Below, in pieces: positions 19,901 through 27,816 of a stretch of DNA of 64,000 nt. The stretch is from Spirochaetota bacterium (GTDB lineage Bacteria; Spirochaetota; Spirochaetia; Treponematales; Breznakiellaceae), in NCBI GenBank assembly GCA_023406985.1, contig JAEXTK010000060.1:1-64000 (forward strand). The letters are read 5' to 3'. The notes below the pieces were generated by a model, which worked only from the letters and a program-made list of their open reading frames with translations, ran no database searches and was not told the DNA's origin. Position 1 is the stretch's first letter; the number at the start of each line of letters is the position of its first letter. The position numbers were made by a program, and so were the translations under genes.

Positions 19901-20511
19901 CGGAAGGAGAGGCGCTCGCGGCCCTGGACATCGATCATCACCTGAAGGCGGAAGGCATCGAAACGGCCTTCGGCACCCTGTGCCACGTGGCCGTGGAACG
20001 AAGACTCTCAGGAAGGCCGGACGATATCCCGATAAAGATCGAGAGCGCGTTGGAAAGCCTCGGCGAGGCGGAGCGCGCGGCCGTGATCGGCACGGCCCGA
20101 AACCTCGCCGACGCGTTCCTCGGCACCGAACTCGGCCGGAAAGCCCTGGCCGCGGAGCGCAGGAGCGCGGAATTCCCGTTCCTGCTCCCGCTCCAGGGAG
20201 CCGGCGAGCTCCCGTGGCTCGTCAACGGCACCATGGACCTCATCTTCGAGGCCGAGGGCCGCTGCGTGATCGTAGATTTCAAGACCGATCGGCGGCTGGA
20301 CCCCGCCGCGCACGCCGTCCAGCTTTCCGCCTACCGGGCGGCGGCGCGCGCATTTTCGGACCTGTCCGTGGAGACGTGGCTATTCTACTTGCGCGAAGCG
20401 CGGGCGGTACGCGTGGATGAATGCCTCTCCGCGGCCCGCCTCGCCGAGCTCGCCGAACTCGCCGCGGCCGCGACCGCGGCGGCATCGGCGCCCGCATCGG
20501 AGGACGACTGA
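16900..20511 (+). CDS. addA: AddA-like UvrD-family helicase/exonuclease
   Basis: 1203 residues from GTG 16900, which overlaps the addB stop (GTGA) and has GGAGG at 16889-16893. SF1 helicase motifs in order: Walker A SAGAGSGKTTV, LTFSRKAAAEM (Ia), MIDEFQDDN (II), FVGDEKQSIYRFRGAD (III), LSVNYRSS (IV), LMTVHKSKGLEFPVV (V), FYVAATRAERKL (VI). The C-terminal RecB-type nuclease has MDLIFEAEGRCVIVDFKTD and the QLSAYRAA motif. It forms the AddAB complex with the preceding protein. An Ala/Pro/Glu-rich low-complexity insert (about residues 465-520) separates motif IV from the next domain. The HD-GYP gene follows after 1 nt. Confidence 0.92.
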   Translation: MKKMKLDPGQAAAYNADRNAVVSAGAGSGKTTVLAERYVRLVTERGLDVDSILTLTFSRKAAAEMYGRIYQRLADSDHPRARDQIAAFDTARIMTLDAFCASVARGACHRYGVPPDFAVDEARLQRIADEAAVEVLMDRRQEDALRRLVATRGFDRIRREFLADIAVKTISLAAPPDFQGDAARQAAHLKTRIAEVCAELERIGAEILSIDETGVAGETLSKAKTAVRGVLPLTRGLDDADLAALIEAARYLASGDSFRRPGSNVTQAALVELREWTEPLKTNAKELQVLAGSYRFRDDALAVGALLDDFAERFLERKRREGLISFRDAAELALDILKRDRALRDHYKSRIRAIMIDEFQDDNELQKDLLYLLAERTDRHSAGVPRPEDLAPDKLFFVGDEKQSIYRFRGADVSVFRRLSSELDPGGKASLALSVNYRSSAELVDFFNAFFPGVFGEAEEPFEAAFSPIAAAPRETGDAEPDATGGTEPDAGPLFAALAAAVAPAAPTAASADPATAAIPAVEFHLLVRGSDIEGEMDQDDAELSAAASEAFAAARRIALGVAAGEFAYGDVAVLFRSTSRQHEYERALRLLDVPFAAADPRGVFAEGPANDIYAMLRLALFPRDDTSYAAVLRSPFVRLGDDSLVRIFLSDRAEPFPEDADERWFSGADDARRFAAGRELYRSVLASVDRRGIAAVIASLWYDAGYRTSMLLDRDAAACLGHFDYLHDLALDADRRGLCLASFLDELAPLMGTAEKAEGGDPGEGGNAVRLMTVHKSKGLEFPVVLIADAGNEGRGLRNSQPYYVDPEFGVAVTFRPEDAGKDESIPNYFFERARAAEEARETAELRRLFYVAATRAERKLLIFGSRKIAKKEAEELSALSVADRAAAVLRAPKLDKDGSLQAKSFLDLTAAALAEPAAAAARFSLEALALLGEKERRRLVREPTTAQATPRPTTRASAAVARFAAFHSRAATPLPAETRRVVSPSAMEAVAHRENARAAEGEALAALDIDHHLKAEGIETAFGTLCHVAVERRLSGRPDDIPIKIESALESLGEAERAAVIGTARNLADAFLGTELGRKALAAERRSAEFPFLLPLQGAGELPWLVNGTMDLIFEAEGRCVIVDFKTDRRLDPAAHAVQLSAYRAAARAFSDLSVETWLFYLREARAVRVDECLSAARLAELAELAAAATAAASAPASEDD

Positions 20512-20512
20512 C

Positions 20513-22096
20513 GTGAATGAGCGCCCTACCTACAACGAACTCCTCGATTCATTCGAGGATCAGCGCCTCCTCATCGAAATCGGCAGGGATCTCATGCGCG
20601 AACGCGATGTGGATCGATTGCTCCGCCGTATCCTGGAAGTGAGCCGACTCATGACCGGCGCGGACGCCGGCAGCATCTTCCTGGCCGAAGAGCAGGACGG
20701 CAAGGCTCTCCTCCGGTTCAAGTACTCCCATACGGTCTCCAAAGAATTACCGTACGAGGAATTCACCATGCCCCGCACGGTGGGTTCCATCGCCGGTTAC
20801 GTTTCCCTCAACGGGCACAGCCTCAACATTCCCGACGTCTACGAGTTGGACGGGAACTTGCCGTACAGCTTCAACGACTCGTTCGATCTCGCGCACGGGT
20901 ACCGCACCAGGTCCATGCTCACGGTCCCCATGACGGACCATACCGGCGCGGTCGTCGGCGTCATCCAGCTGCTCAACTCCAAAGAGATGCCCGGCAAGTT
21001 CGGCATCAATCCCGACGAGATCCTCCTCCGTACGAGCGAGGATTTCGAACGGCTCATCGTGCCGTTCCAAGAGCGCTACGAGCCGCTCATGGAGGCGGTC
21101 GCGGCCCAGGCCGCGATCGCCCTGGAAAACGCTTCCATGATCAAGCGCATCCTCGGCCAGTTCGAACAATTCGTCGCCGCCGCCGTAGACGCGGTGGAAG
21201 CGCGCGACCCCGCGACGAGCGGGCATTCCTTCCGCGTCGCGGCCAACGCCGTCGCCTTGGCCCGCGCCCTCAACGCCCTCGAACTCGCGAAAGGGCGCCT
21301 TCCCCGTTTTTCCGACTCCGCGCTCAAGGAATTGGAATACGCGGGGCTCCTCCACGACTTCGGCAAAGTCTACATCGATCCTTCGATATTCCTCAAATCC
21401 AAGAAACTTTATCCCGGCGATTTCGAACGCTTGAAATTGCGGCTCAAGTACCTCCGCCGTTCCCTGGAACTCGATTTCGCGCTCCGCGAGTCCTGCCTGG
21501 ATCAGGATGCCCGGCAGCGGCTGGACGAAGAGCGCGAAGCCACCATCCACGAACTCGTGGAGGTCTCCCGCCTCATCGAGACCCTCAACGAGCCGACCAT
21601 GATGGCCGAGGATCCGTCCTCCCTCATCGCGCGCATCCAGGCCGCCGCGATCCCCTTGGTCCGCGGCATAGACGATGAACCGATCCCGCTCCTCACCGAA
21701 GATGAAACGGCGAACCTGCTGATCAAGCGAGGCAGCCTCAACGATTCCGAGCGCGCGGAGATCGAACGCCATGTCGTCCGGTCCTACGAATTCGTAAAGC
21801 GCATTCCCTGGCCGCCCGAGTACGCGCGGATCCCCGAATACGTCAAAGCGCACCACGAAATGCTCGACGGGTCGGGGTATCCGGACCGGCTCCGCGGAGA
21901 CCAGATACCCCTCCAGGCCCGCCTCCTCGCCGTCGCCGACATCTACGACGCGCTCACCGCTTCCGACCGGCCGTACAAGAAGTCAGCCAGCCCGGAACGG
22001 GCCATCGCGATCCTCACCGAAGAGGCGTTGCGGGGCAAACTCGACGGGGAGATCGTGGAGATCATGCGCGAACTGGTTCTGGTGCCCGCCCGCTAA
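20513..22096 (+). CDS. GAF/HD-GYP domain c-di-GMP phosphodiesterase
   Basis: 527 residues from GTG 20513, supported by GGAGG at 20499-20503. Residues about 20-220 are a GAF domain (RDLMRERDVDRLLRRILEVSRLMTG is its start, shown here only in part by RDLMRERDVDRLLRR). The HD-GYP domain follows: GHSFRVAANAVALAR, GLLHDFGK with the metal-binding HD pair, and AHHEMLDGSGYP, the diagnostic GYP motif, then LLAVADIYDALTASDRPYKK. A long insert of about 120 residues, including a predicted coiled region, separates HDFGK from HHEMLDGSGYP. HD-GYP enzymes hydrolyse c-di-GMP; motility and chemotaxis are typical outputs in spirochetes. Co-transcribed with addAB by position; a PilZ receptor gene lies 3 kb downstream. 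Confidence 0.88.
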   Translation: MNERPTYNELLDSFEDQRLLIEIGRDLMRERDVDRLLRRILEVSRLMTGADAGSIFLAEEQDGKALLRFKYSHTVSKELPYEEFTMPRTVGSIAGYVSLNGHSLNIPDVYELDGNLPYSFNDSFDLAHGYRTRSMLTVPMTDHTGAVVGVIQLLNSKEMPGKFGINPDEILLRTSEDFERLIVPFQERYEPLMEAVAAQAAIALENASMIKRILGQFEQFVAAAVDAVEARDPATSGHSFRVAANAVALARALNALELAKGRLPRFSDSALKELEYAGLLHDFGKVYIDPSIFLKSKKLYPGDFERLKLRLKYLRRSLELDFALRESCLDQDARQRLDEEREATIHELVEVSRLIETLNEPTMMAEDPSSLIARIQAAAIPLVRGIDDEPIPLLTEDETANLLIKRGSLNDSERAEIERHVVRSYEFVKRIPWPPEYARIPEYVKAHHEMLDGSGYPDRLRGDQIPLQARLLAVADIYDALTASDRPYKKSASPERAIAILTEEALRGKLDGEIVEIMRELVLVPAR

Positions 22097-22229
22097 CCTC
22101 CGCGCCTCCGCGCTACGACGAAATACGTAGAGGAAAAAGGTCGATCTCGACCAAACGTTCGATGTCGGTTTTCCCGGAATGAGGCATCTTCCTCCCTGCG
22201 ATCACCGATCGCGATGGAGGACTCTTTTC
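22097..22229. other. Intergenic region without recognised gene
   Basis: 133 bp between the HD-GYP gene and the envelope protein gene. It contains small inverted repeats (GGTCGA-TC-TCGACC near 22139; CTACG...CGTAG near 22113) but no T-run and no clear promoter. GGAGG at 22216-22220 serves the next gene. Confidence 0.4.
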
Positions 22230-22886
22230 ATGCATACCGCACTTCGAACTACCCTCGCCCTCAGCGTGGGCCTTGCCTGCGCGCTGGCTGCGAACGCGGA
22301 ACCGGCCGCGCGGGATTTCCGCGATGCCGACGTCGTCATTTCCGCTCACCTTCCGCGCATCGAATTCGTTTCGTACGCCGGTATCGGCGGCGGGACTATC
22401 TTCGCCGACGGCGCGGCGCCCGTAATGGAGGGGACCGGCGGCATCCAGCTCACCCCGTGGCTCGCCCTCGGCGGATTCTGGTCCGCGGCGCCCCTCTCGG
22501 ATTTCGAGCACGCCGAGCTCGGCGTGTCCATCGCGGACGTGGAGGCTGCGTACGCAATCATGTCGGGGACGGAGCTCTTGATAACCCCCTTCGCCGCCAA
22601 GGCCGTACATCCCCTCTTCCGCGTCGCCGTCGGAGGCGTTTCGGTCGGATACCTTGAAGACGTGGACGACGAGGAAGGGTATGACCGGGCGACCGACGAG
22701 CGTTACTTCCTGGCTTCCGTCGCGGCGGGCGCGGAGATGAACCTTTCCCGGCACCTCCGGCTCGCCCTGCGCGGCGGGTGGCGCTTCGCGGCCAACGAGG
22801 AGACGCTCGGCATCGCTGAGGGTGACTTGAGCGGCCCGGAGCTCGCGTTGACGCTCCGCGCCCTTTGGCGCACCGTTATCGATTAA
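22230..22886 (+). CDS. Exported protein, possible outer-membrane beta-barrel
   Basis: 218 residues from ATG 22230 (SD GGAGG at 22216-22220). Residues 1-24 form a Sec signal peptide with an AxA cleavage site (LAANAEP). The mature part has alternating hydrophobic/polar strands and glycine-rich turns (YAGIGGGTIFADG, GGIQLTPWLALGGFW, RVAVGGVSVGYLED, LRLALRGGWRF), the pattern of small porin-like outer-membrane proteins. It does not end in the usual aromatic residue. No specific family is recognised. A signal-peptide-bearing start is favoured over the longer frame at 22179. Confidence 0.6.
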   Translation: MHTALRTTLALSVGLACALAANAEPAARDFRDADVVISAHLPRIEFVSYAGIGGGTIFADGAAPVMEGTGGIQLTPWLALGGFWSAAPLSDFEHAELGVSIADVEAAYAIMSGTELLITPFAAKAVHPLFRVAVGGVSVGYLEDVDDEEGYDRATDERYFLASVAAGAEMNLSRHLRLALRGGWRFAANEETLGIAEGDLSGPELALTLRALWRTVID

Positions 22887-22978
22887 GACCCCGTTCCGGA
22901 CGCGCCGTTTCGCCGAAAGGGGAACGGCGCGGGCCTTCCTTCCTTTTCCCCGCCATCCGCGCTACACTGGCCGCGTCG

Positions 22979-23923
22979 ATGGAACACCTCATACTTGCGG
23001 CTTATATCCTTTTGTTCACGAGCGGTTCGGCGTGTATCCTCGCGCTCGCCTTCCTGCGCCTCCGGCTCAGGAGCCGTATCGTCGGCGACTTGCTCCGTAT
23101 CCAAGCGCTCCTCCTCGCCGGCCTCGCGCTCGTGCTCGTCTACTTTTATCTGCGGAATATCGTAGCGGAACCCGCGGCGCCGCTCGTCAGGAAATGGATC
23201 GGCGTCTGCTCCACGCTCGTCCAGGCGGCCTTATACGCCATCGCCTTCCGCATGGTCGCGGCGCTCCGTACCGGAGCAGGCTTTCGTCCGGCGCTCCGGA
23301 CGGCCGCCGCGGGGCTCTGCCTCGCCGTTACCGCGACGAGCCTCGCCTATGCGCTCTTCGCCCTGTTCCCGACCCTCGAACCGCGCTGGCTCGCCGAGAG
23401 CCGCGCGATCGGCTCGATGCTGGGCTACGTCTTGGTCGGGGTAACGCTCTTCGCGCTCGGCCTCGTCCTGTGGCTCGCTCCGCTCGGCGGGGAGCACGCC
23501 GCGGTCCGCCTGCTCGCCCGCGGGTGGGCCGTTTCGCTCCTCGGCTTCGCGCCTCTCTCGGCCCTCGAATGGGCGCTCGAGGCGTTCGGGCCGCTGCCCT
23601 ATGCGCCGCTTTCCCTGGATTTCCTTTTTTATCTGTCCTGCAACGCGATTTCCGTCGTCGCCTTCGCCCGATCGCTCCGGACCGAGCGGAAAACCGACGA
23701 CTCTCCGTTGCTCGCGGCGGTGAGCGCCGAGACCGCCGCCCGCTTCGGCCTCACCGAGCGGGAGCGGGACATGGTGCCCCTCATCGCGCGGGGACTCGCG
23801 AACAAGGAAATCGCCGCGGAACTCGGCATTTCCGCCGCGACGGTCCGTACGCACATTTACAACCTGTTCCAGAAGGTCGGCGCCAAGGGCCGCATCGAAC
23901 TCCTCAACAAGCTCGGGTCCTGA
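22979..23923 (+). CDS. Seven-TM membrane protein with C-terminal LuxR-type HTH
   Basis: 314 residues. Seven hydrophobic segments (about residues 3-25, 36-60, 72-95, 103-127, 140-162, 175-200, 205-232) precede a cytoplasmic LuxR/GerE domain (LTERERDMVPLIARGLANKEIAAELGISAATVRTHIYNLFQK, whose key features are TxxExxV-like LTERE, NKEIA and the recognition helix TVRTHI). This is the architecture of membrane-bound one-component regulators. A TACACT hexamer (22963-22968) ends 10 nt before the ATG and there is no SD, so the mRNA is probably leaderless. Ligand and targets unknown. The gene converges with rpsD. Confidence 0.8.
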   Translation: MEHLILAAYILLFTSGSACILALAFLRLRLRSRIVGDLLRIQALLLAGLALVLVYFYLRNIVAEPAAPLVRKWIGVCSTLVQAALYAIAFRMVAALRTGAGFRPALRTAAAGLCLAVTATSLAYALFALFPTLEPRWLAESRAIGSMLGYVLVGVTLFALGLVLWLAPLGGEHAAVRLLARGWAVSLLGFAPLSALEWALEAFGPLPYAPLSLDFLFYLSCNAISVVAFARSLRTERKTDDSPLLAAVSAETAARFGLTERERDMVPLIARGLANKEIAAELGISAATVRTHIYNLFQKVGAKGRIELLNKLGS

Positions 23924-23939
23924 AGTCCCGCGCCGCGGT

Positions 23940-24554
23940 TTACCGCTTGGCGTACCACTCCACGACGCGCTGCAGGTCCGCGACGGGCGGCGTGGCCGCG
24001 ATCGAAGGCAGGCCGACGACCTTGACGGTTTCGCCCTCGCGCGCGAGCCAAGCGGGAAGGGGACGGCTCTCGGCCGCCGCTTTCGCCCGCTCGGATACTC
24101 CGCCGCTCACGTCGGGCGCCAAGGAGATCCGGTCTCCGAGAGAGATGAGGGAACTCGGGATATCAACTTTCTTGCCGTTCACGCGGAGATGGCCGTGGGA
24201 AACGAACTGCCGCGCCTGTCCGCGCGTGACGGCGAATCCGGCCCGGTAGACCACGTTGGAAAGCGATCGTTCCAGGACTTCCGCCATGGCTTCGCCGGTG
24301 GCGCCGCGCCCGCGGGAAGCGAGCCGGTAGACGTTCCTGAGCCGACGTTCCGTGAGCCCGTACATGAGGCGGAGTTTCTGCTTCTCCGCGAGCTGCAAAC
24401 CGTAATCGCTCGTCTTGGTCTGCCGCCGCTTGTCGGGCGCCTTCCCCGGCTTGTGCGGCTTCCGGTCAAGGAGACGGTCGTACTTGGGATTTCCGAACAA
24501 ATTGACGCCGAAACGCCGGACTATCCGGCCTTTGGCGCCGGTCAATCGAGACAT
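23940..24554 (-). CDS. rpsD: 30S ribosomal protein S4
   Basis: 204 residues, full length. The N-terminal S4 domain (RIVRRFGVNLFGNPKYDRLL), the S4 RNA-binding motif (SNVVYRAGFAVTRGQARQFVSHGHLRVNGKKVDIPS) and the C-terminal helix are all present; the zinc-binding cysteines of some S4 variants are absent (C-minus type). S4 nucleates 30S assembly. The gene stands alone, outside an S13-S11-S4-rpoA cluster. SD GGAGG precedes the ATG by 5 nt, in contrast with the leaderless genes around it. Confidence 0.97.
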   Translation of the reverse strand: MSRLTGAKGRIVRRFGVNLFGNPKYDRLLDRKPHKPGKAPDKRRQTKTSDYGLQLAEKQKLRLMYGLTERRLRNVYRLASRGRGATGEAMAEVLERSLSNVVYRAGFAVTRGQARQFVSHGHLRVNGKKVDIPSSLISLGDRISLAPDVSGGVSERAKAAAESRPLPAWLAREGETVKVVGLPSIAATPPVADLQRVVEWYAKR

Positions 24555-24572
24555 GCAACCTCCAATATATGA

Positions 24573-25133
24573 CTATTTTTGTAGTATATATCGATCGGTC
24601 ACGTCAAGGCGGCGACGTCCGCGCCCTCCGGTCAGGAAGGTCGATACCGCCATCCGGGTGGAGTCGAAGGCCAGGCGCTCGAGGGCGACGTCCTCGGGCC
24701 TGAGGAAGACGATTCCCGCGGCTTCCTTCGGGTCGGGGGTAAGGTCTTCAGGGAGCAGAAGCGGCGCGCGGACGACGAAAAAGAGGTCGCAGGTGTTGTA
24801 GAGGATGCCCGCGTACTCGTAGCGGTTCGGAAAGGAGCTGAGGAATTCCATTTCCTGGGGTTCCCAACCGATCTCTTCCCGGCATTCCCTGCGCACCGCG
24901 GCCTCGGCGCTCTCTCCGGGGTCCACGAATCCGCCCGGTAGCGCGAGGAGGCCCGCTGCCGGTTCCTTCGCGCGGACGATGAAGACGAGCTTTTCTCCGG
25001 CGATCACGAGCGCCCCGGCGGCGGTCGCCACGTTGTGGAAGTAAAGGAATCCGCAGGATGCGCAACGATACGCCTTACCGTCCTCGAAGCGTATCTCGCT
25101 CGACCTACAGGAGGGGCAGTAGCGGAACTGCAT
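24573..25133 (-). CDS. Nudix hydrolase with N-terminal zinc ribbon (NudC-like)
   Basis: 186 residues. The N-terminus has two CxxC knuckles (CPSC...CASC) like the zinc ribbon of NADH pyrophosphatase NudC, followed by the Nudix box GGFVDPGESAEAAVRRECREEIGWE in its GX5EX7REUXEEXGU form (key residues G, E, R, E, E, E all present). The family cleaves nucleoside diphosphates linked to another group; with the zinc ribbon NAD(H) or ADP-ribose-type compounds are likely substrates, but the NudC-specific SQPWPxPxS motif is absent. It starts 7 nt after the PilZ gene stop and is probably co-transcribed with it. Confidence 0.82.
   Translation of the reverse strand: MQFRYCPSCRSSEIRFEDGKAYRCASCGFLYFHNVATAAGALVIAGEKLVFIVRAKEPAAGLLALPGGFVDPGESAEAAVRRECREEIGWEPQEMEFLSSFPNRYEYAGILYNTCDLFFVVRAPLLLPEDLTPDPKEAAGIVFLRPEDVALERLAFDSTRMAVSTFLTGGRGRRRLDVTDRYILQK
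24578..24607 (-). promoter_or_regulatory. Probable rpsD promoter
   Basis: Minus strand TTGACG (24602-24607), 18-nt spacer, TACAAA (24578-24583) in an AT-rich patch; an alternative TATACT lies slightly upstream but with too short a spacer. The leader is about 17-20 nt with GGAGG. Confidence 0.4.
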
Positions 25134-25140
25134 CCGGCGT

Positions 25141-25497
25141 TTAGTACGCGCCTGGGGACGTTCCTTCGGAACGGATCTCCGTGAGATATTTCTCTATCGC
25201 TGCGACGGCTTCGGGCGATCGGTCCGTGAAGGATATACCCATGACGCATTTGCCGTCTTCCATCCGCGAATACGCGACGTAGCCTTCCACCTGGACGACC
25301 GTTTCGCATTCCTCGCAGGTTACCCCGAGCATGATGAAAACGGGGGTCATCGGGTCCAGCGGATTCTTGGATTCGCACTTCAAACCGCCGGTCGACAGGT
25401 CCAGACCTTGCACCTGCAGGAAGTCCTGCCCATCGGAGGAGAGGTCGACGAATTGCTTGATCGAGAACCGCCGCGCAGCGCGCCTTTCGCTAAACAT
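25141..25497 (-). CDS. PilZ-domain c-di-GMP receptor
   Basis: 118 residues, one PilZ domain. The c-di-GMP binding motifs are visible: RRAARRF (RxxxR type) at residues 5-11 and DLSTGGLKCES (D/NxSxxG) near residue 33. A CxxC pair (CEEC) lies in the middle. Stand-alone PilZ proteins transmit c-di-GMP levels to motility or other outputs. The HD-GYP phosphodiesterase gene about 3 kb upstream could set the ligand level. A perfect TATACT (minus, 25508-25513) ends 10 nt before the ATG; the few leader bases hold GAGG. Confidence 0.85.
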   Translation of the reverse strand: MFSERRAARRFSIKQFVDLSSDGQDFLQVQGLDLSTGGLKCESKNPLDPMTPVFIMLGVTCEECETVVQVEGYVAYSRMEDGKCVMGISFTDRSPEAVAAIEKYLTEIRSEGTSPGAY

Positions 25498-25507
25498 GAT
25501 GCCTCGT

Positions 25508-25600
25508 AGTATACTCCCGACTCGCGCGGTTGGAAAGCGATTCCGGCCTTTTCCTTCTTAACAAGCGGCTGTTGAACCCGATACCGCGTGTCTTTATACT
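25508..25600. promoter_or_regulatory. Divergent promoters for pilZ operon and thioesterase
   Basis: Minus strand: TATACT at 25508-25513, 10 nt before the pilZ ATG, with a poor -35. Plus strand: TTGAAC (25572-25577), 17 nt, TATACT (25595-25600), 8 nt before the thioesterase ATG at 25609, with no SD in between. The plus-strand promoter is close to consensus in sequence and spacing, so the thioesterase mRNA should be leaderless or nearly so. Confidence 0.7.
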
Positions 25601-25608
25601 GTCCCGTC

Positions 25609-26001
25609 ATGATCCACGAATGCGCGCTCTCCGTAAGGACCTACGAATGCGACTCCTACGGCCATGTCAACAATGCCGTCTATTTGCACTACCTGGAGTT
25701 CGCTCGGACCGAGTACCTCAAATCGATCGGCTTCGATTATGCCGCGGTGGTCGCAGCCGGGTACGGGTTGTACGTGGCGCGGATCGAGATCGATTACAAA
25801 CGGCCGGCCTTCGCCGACGACTCCTTGACCATTCGCTCTTGGGCTACCAAAAAAGGGGCCGTGAGCGGCGTGATGGCACAGGAGATACGCCGGGGGGACG
25901 ACGTGATCGTAGAGGCGCGCGTCACCTGGGCCTTCGTCGACGCCGCCGGCATGCCCTGCCGCGTCCCCAAGGAGTGGGACCTTCCCGGCCTCCGCCCTTA
26001 G
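25609..26001 (+). CDS. Acyl-CoA thioesterase (4HBT / YbgC-FadM hotdog family)
   Basis: 130 residues, a single hotdog domain. The N-terminal RTYECDSYGHVNNAVYLHYLEFARTEYL contains the 4HBT active-site pattern (Asp in CDSYGHVNN, which is the D-x-x-GHVNN type). Family members hydrolyse acyl-CoA or acyl-ACP thioesters. The ATG at 25609 is used rather than 25588 because it sits 8 nt after a consensus -10, and the longer frame would start upstream of the transcription start. It stands alone between divergent pilZ and convergent hcp. Confidence 0.8.
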   Translation: MIHECALSVRTYECDSYGHVNNAVYLHYLEFARTEYLKSIGFDYAAVVAAGYGLYVARIEIDYKRPAFADDSLTIRSWATKKGAVSGVMAQEIRRGDDVIVEARVTWAFVDAAGMPCRVPKEWDLPGLRP

Positions 26002-26027
26002 GCAGCGGCCCGCTGAAAACGTGCACC

Positions 26028-26056
26028 AAAAAAAACCGCCCGGCGCGGCCGGGCGG
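26028..26056 (-). terminator. Intrinsic terminator of hcp
   Basis: On the minus strand a perfect 9-bp GC stem (26036-26044 / 26048-26056, loop of 3) is followed by eight T (26028-26035). It lies just after the hcp stop at 26081. Confidence 0.88.
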
Positions 26057-26080
26057 CAATGAAGAATCCCTCGCCGGGCC

Positions 26081-27730
26081 TCAGGCGCCCATGAAGAGCT
26101 TGAGGTCGTCCTCCACCGAGCCGATGCCGGCGATCCCGAAGTTCTCCACGAGGACCTTGGCCACGTTCGGCGAGAGGAAGGCCGGAAGCGTGGGACCGAG
26201 GTGGATGTTCTTGATCCCGAGATGGAGCAGGGCCAACAGCACGATGACGGCCTTCTGCTCGTACCAGGCGATGTTGAAGCTGATCGGCAGGTCGTTCACG
26301 TCGGCCGCGCCGAAGGCTTCCTTGAGCTTGAGCGCGGTGAGCGCGAGCGAGTACGAGTCGTTGCACTGGCCGGCGTCCAGGACGCGCGGGATTCCGCCGA
26401 TGTCGCCGAGATCCAGCTTGTTGTAACGGTACTTCGCGCAACCCGCGGTCAGGATGACCGCTTCCTTCGGGAGCGCCGCGGCGAAGTCGGCGTAGTACTC
26501 GCGGCTCTTCATGCGGCCGTCGCAGCCGGCCATGACGAAGAAGCGCTTGATCGCGCCGCCCTTGACGGCGTCCACGACCGCGCCGGCCACCTTGTCGACG
26601 GCCGCGTGGGCGAAGCCGCCGGTGATGGTGCCCGTCTCGAGCTCTTTCGGCGGGGGGCATTTCTTGGCCAGTTCGATGATGGCGGAGAAATTCTTCTTGC
26701 CGCCTTCCACCCGGTCGGCGATGTGCGGGCAACCGGGGAAACCGGCCTCGCCGGTGGTGAATACGCGGGCCCGGTAGCTGTCCTTCGGCGGAACGAGGCA
26801 GTTGGTCGTGAGGAGGACGGGCCCGCCGAACGCTTCGAACTCTTCGACCTGTTTCCACCAGGCATTGCCGTAGTTGCCGACGAAATTCCCGTACTTCTTG
26901 AACGCCGGATAGTAGTGGGCGGGCAGCATTTCGCCGTGCGTATACACGTCCACGCCCGTACCCGCCGTCTGCTCAAGGAGCTCTTCCAGATCCTTGAGGT
27001 CGTGCCCCGAGATGAGGATGCCGGGATTCTTGCGCACGCCGAGCTGGACGACGGTCGGCTCCGGGTTACCGTACGCGCCGGTGTTCGCGCCGTCCAGGAG
27101 CGCCATCGCGTCCACGCCGTATTTACCGGTTTCCAAGACCAAGGCGGTGAGGGCGGCTGCGTCGAGGGAGTCGTCCAAGGTCGCCGCGAGGGCGCGTTCC
27201 ATGAATTCCACGAGGGCGCCGTCCGACTTCCCGAGGTTTTCCGCGTGCTCCACGTAGGCGGCCATACCCTTGAGGCCGAAAATCACGAGGCTGCGGAGCG
27301 CGCGCACGTCCGGGTCTTCGATGGCGAGGAAGCTCGCGGCGGTCCAGGCGTCCAGCATCTCGGCCTCGGTCTTCGCCTCAAAGCGGGCCGCCGCGGGCAG
27401 TTTGGCGGGTAGGGCGCCGCCCTTGGACGCGATCAGCTTCTTGAGCTCCTCGCGGAGCGCGATCGTCTCCCGGATACGGGAAATGAAAACGTCCTTGTCG
27501 AAATTGGCGTTCGTGATCGTGGCGAAGAGGCCCTGGTAGAGCGCGCGGCCGACCTCCGGATCCACGATCGCCGCCTTCCGCGCGGACTGCGCTACGACGG
27601 CGAGCCCCTTGAGCGCGTAGAGGAGCACGTCCTGCAGATTGGAGACCGTCTCGTCTTTTCCGCAAACGCCGCGGACCGTGCATCCCGTTCCCTTGGCGGC
27701 TTCCTGGCACTGGTGGCAGAACATTCCCAT
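26081..27730 (-). CDS. hcp: Hybrid-cluster protein (hydroxylamine/NO reductase-like)
   Basis: 549 residues. The N-terminal cysteines are spaced C-x2-C-x8-C-x5-C ([19 protein letters not shown]), the short type of anaerobes that binds a cubane Fe-S cluster. Later motifs for the hybrid cluster include [34 protein letters not shown], and AGCAKYRYN with its cysteines. Hcp reduces NO and is protective under nitrosative stress; hydroxylamine reductase activity is known in vitro. SD GGAGG precedes the ATG by 6 nt. The promoter has TATGAT (27762-27767) with no good -35, and a GTAAC-N4-GTTAC palindrome (27788-27805) centred at -41.5, typical of activation by a CRP/FNR-family factor. Confidence 0.93.
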   Translation of the reverse strand: MGMFCHQCQEAAKGTGCTVRGVCGKDETVSNLQDVLLYALKGLAVVAQSARKAAIVDPEVGRALYQGLFATITNANFDKDVFISRIRETIALREELKKLIASKGGALPAKLPAAARFEAKTEAEMLDAWTAASFLAIEDPDVRALRSLVIFGLKGMAAYVEHAENLGKSDGALVEFMERALAATLDDSLDAAALTALVLETGKYGVDAMALLDGANTGAYGNPEPTVVQLGVRKNPGILISGHDLKDLEELLEQTAGTGVDVYTHGEMLPAHYYPAFKKYGNFVGNYGNAWWKQVEEFEAFGGPVLLTTNCLVPPKDSYRARVFTTGEAGFPGCPHIADRVEGGKKNFSAIIELAKKCPPPKELETGTITGGFAHAAVDKVAGAVVDAVKGGAIKRFFVMAGCDGRMKSREYYADFAAALPKEAVILTAGCAKYRYNKLDLGDIGGIPRVLDAGQCNDSYSLALTALKLKEAFGAADVNDLPISFNIAWYEQKAVIVLLALLHLGIKNIHLGPTLPAFLSPNVAKVLVENFGIAGIGSVEDDLKLFMGA

Positions 27731-27761
27731 TTCATTCCTCCGAAATCCGTAGTGTGGCTCG

Positions 27762-27805
27762 ATCATACGGACCTCCGGACGGCCGCGCCGTAACCGGCGT
27801 TACGG
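27762..27805 (-). promoter_or_regulatory. hcp promoter with CRP/FNR-family operator palindrome
   Basis: Minus strand. The operator is a perfect 7-bp inverted repeat with 4-nt spacer, CCGTAAC / GTTACGG (27788-27805; core GTAAC-N4-GTTAC). The -10 is TATGAT (27762-27767). The palindrome centre is 29.5 bp from the upstream end of the -10, i.e. -41.5 for a start 7 nt after the -10. No -35 hexamer is recognisable, as expected for class II activation. Confidence 0.75.
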
Positions 27806-27816
27806 TTTCATGATTT

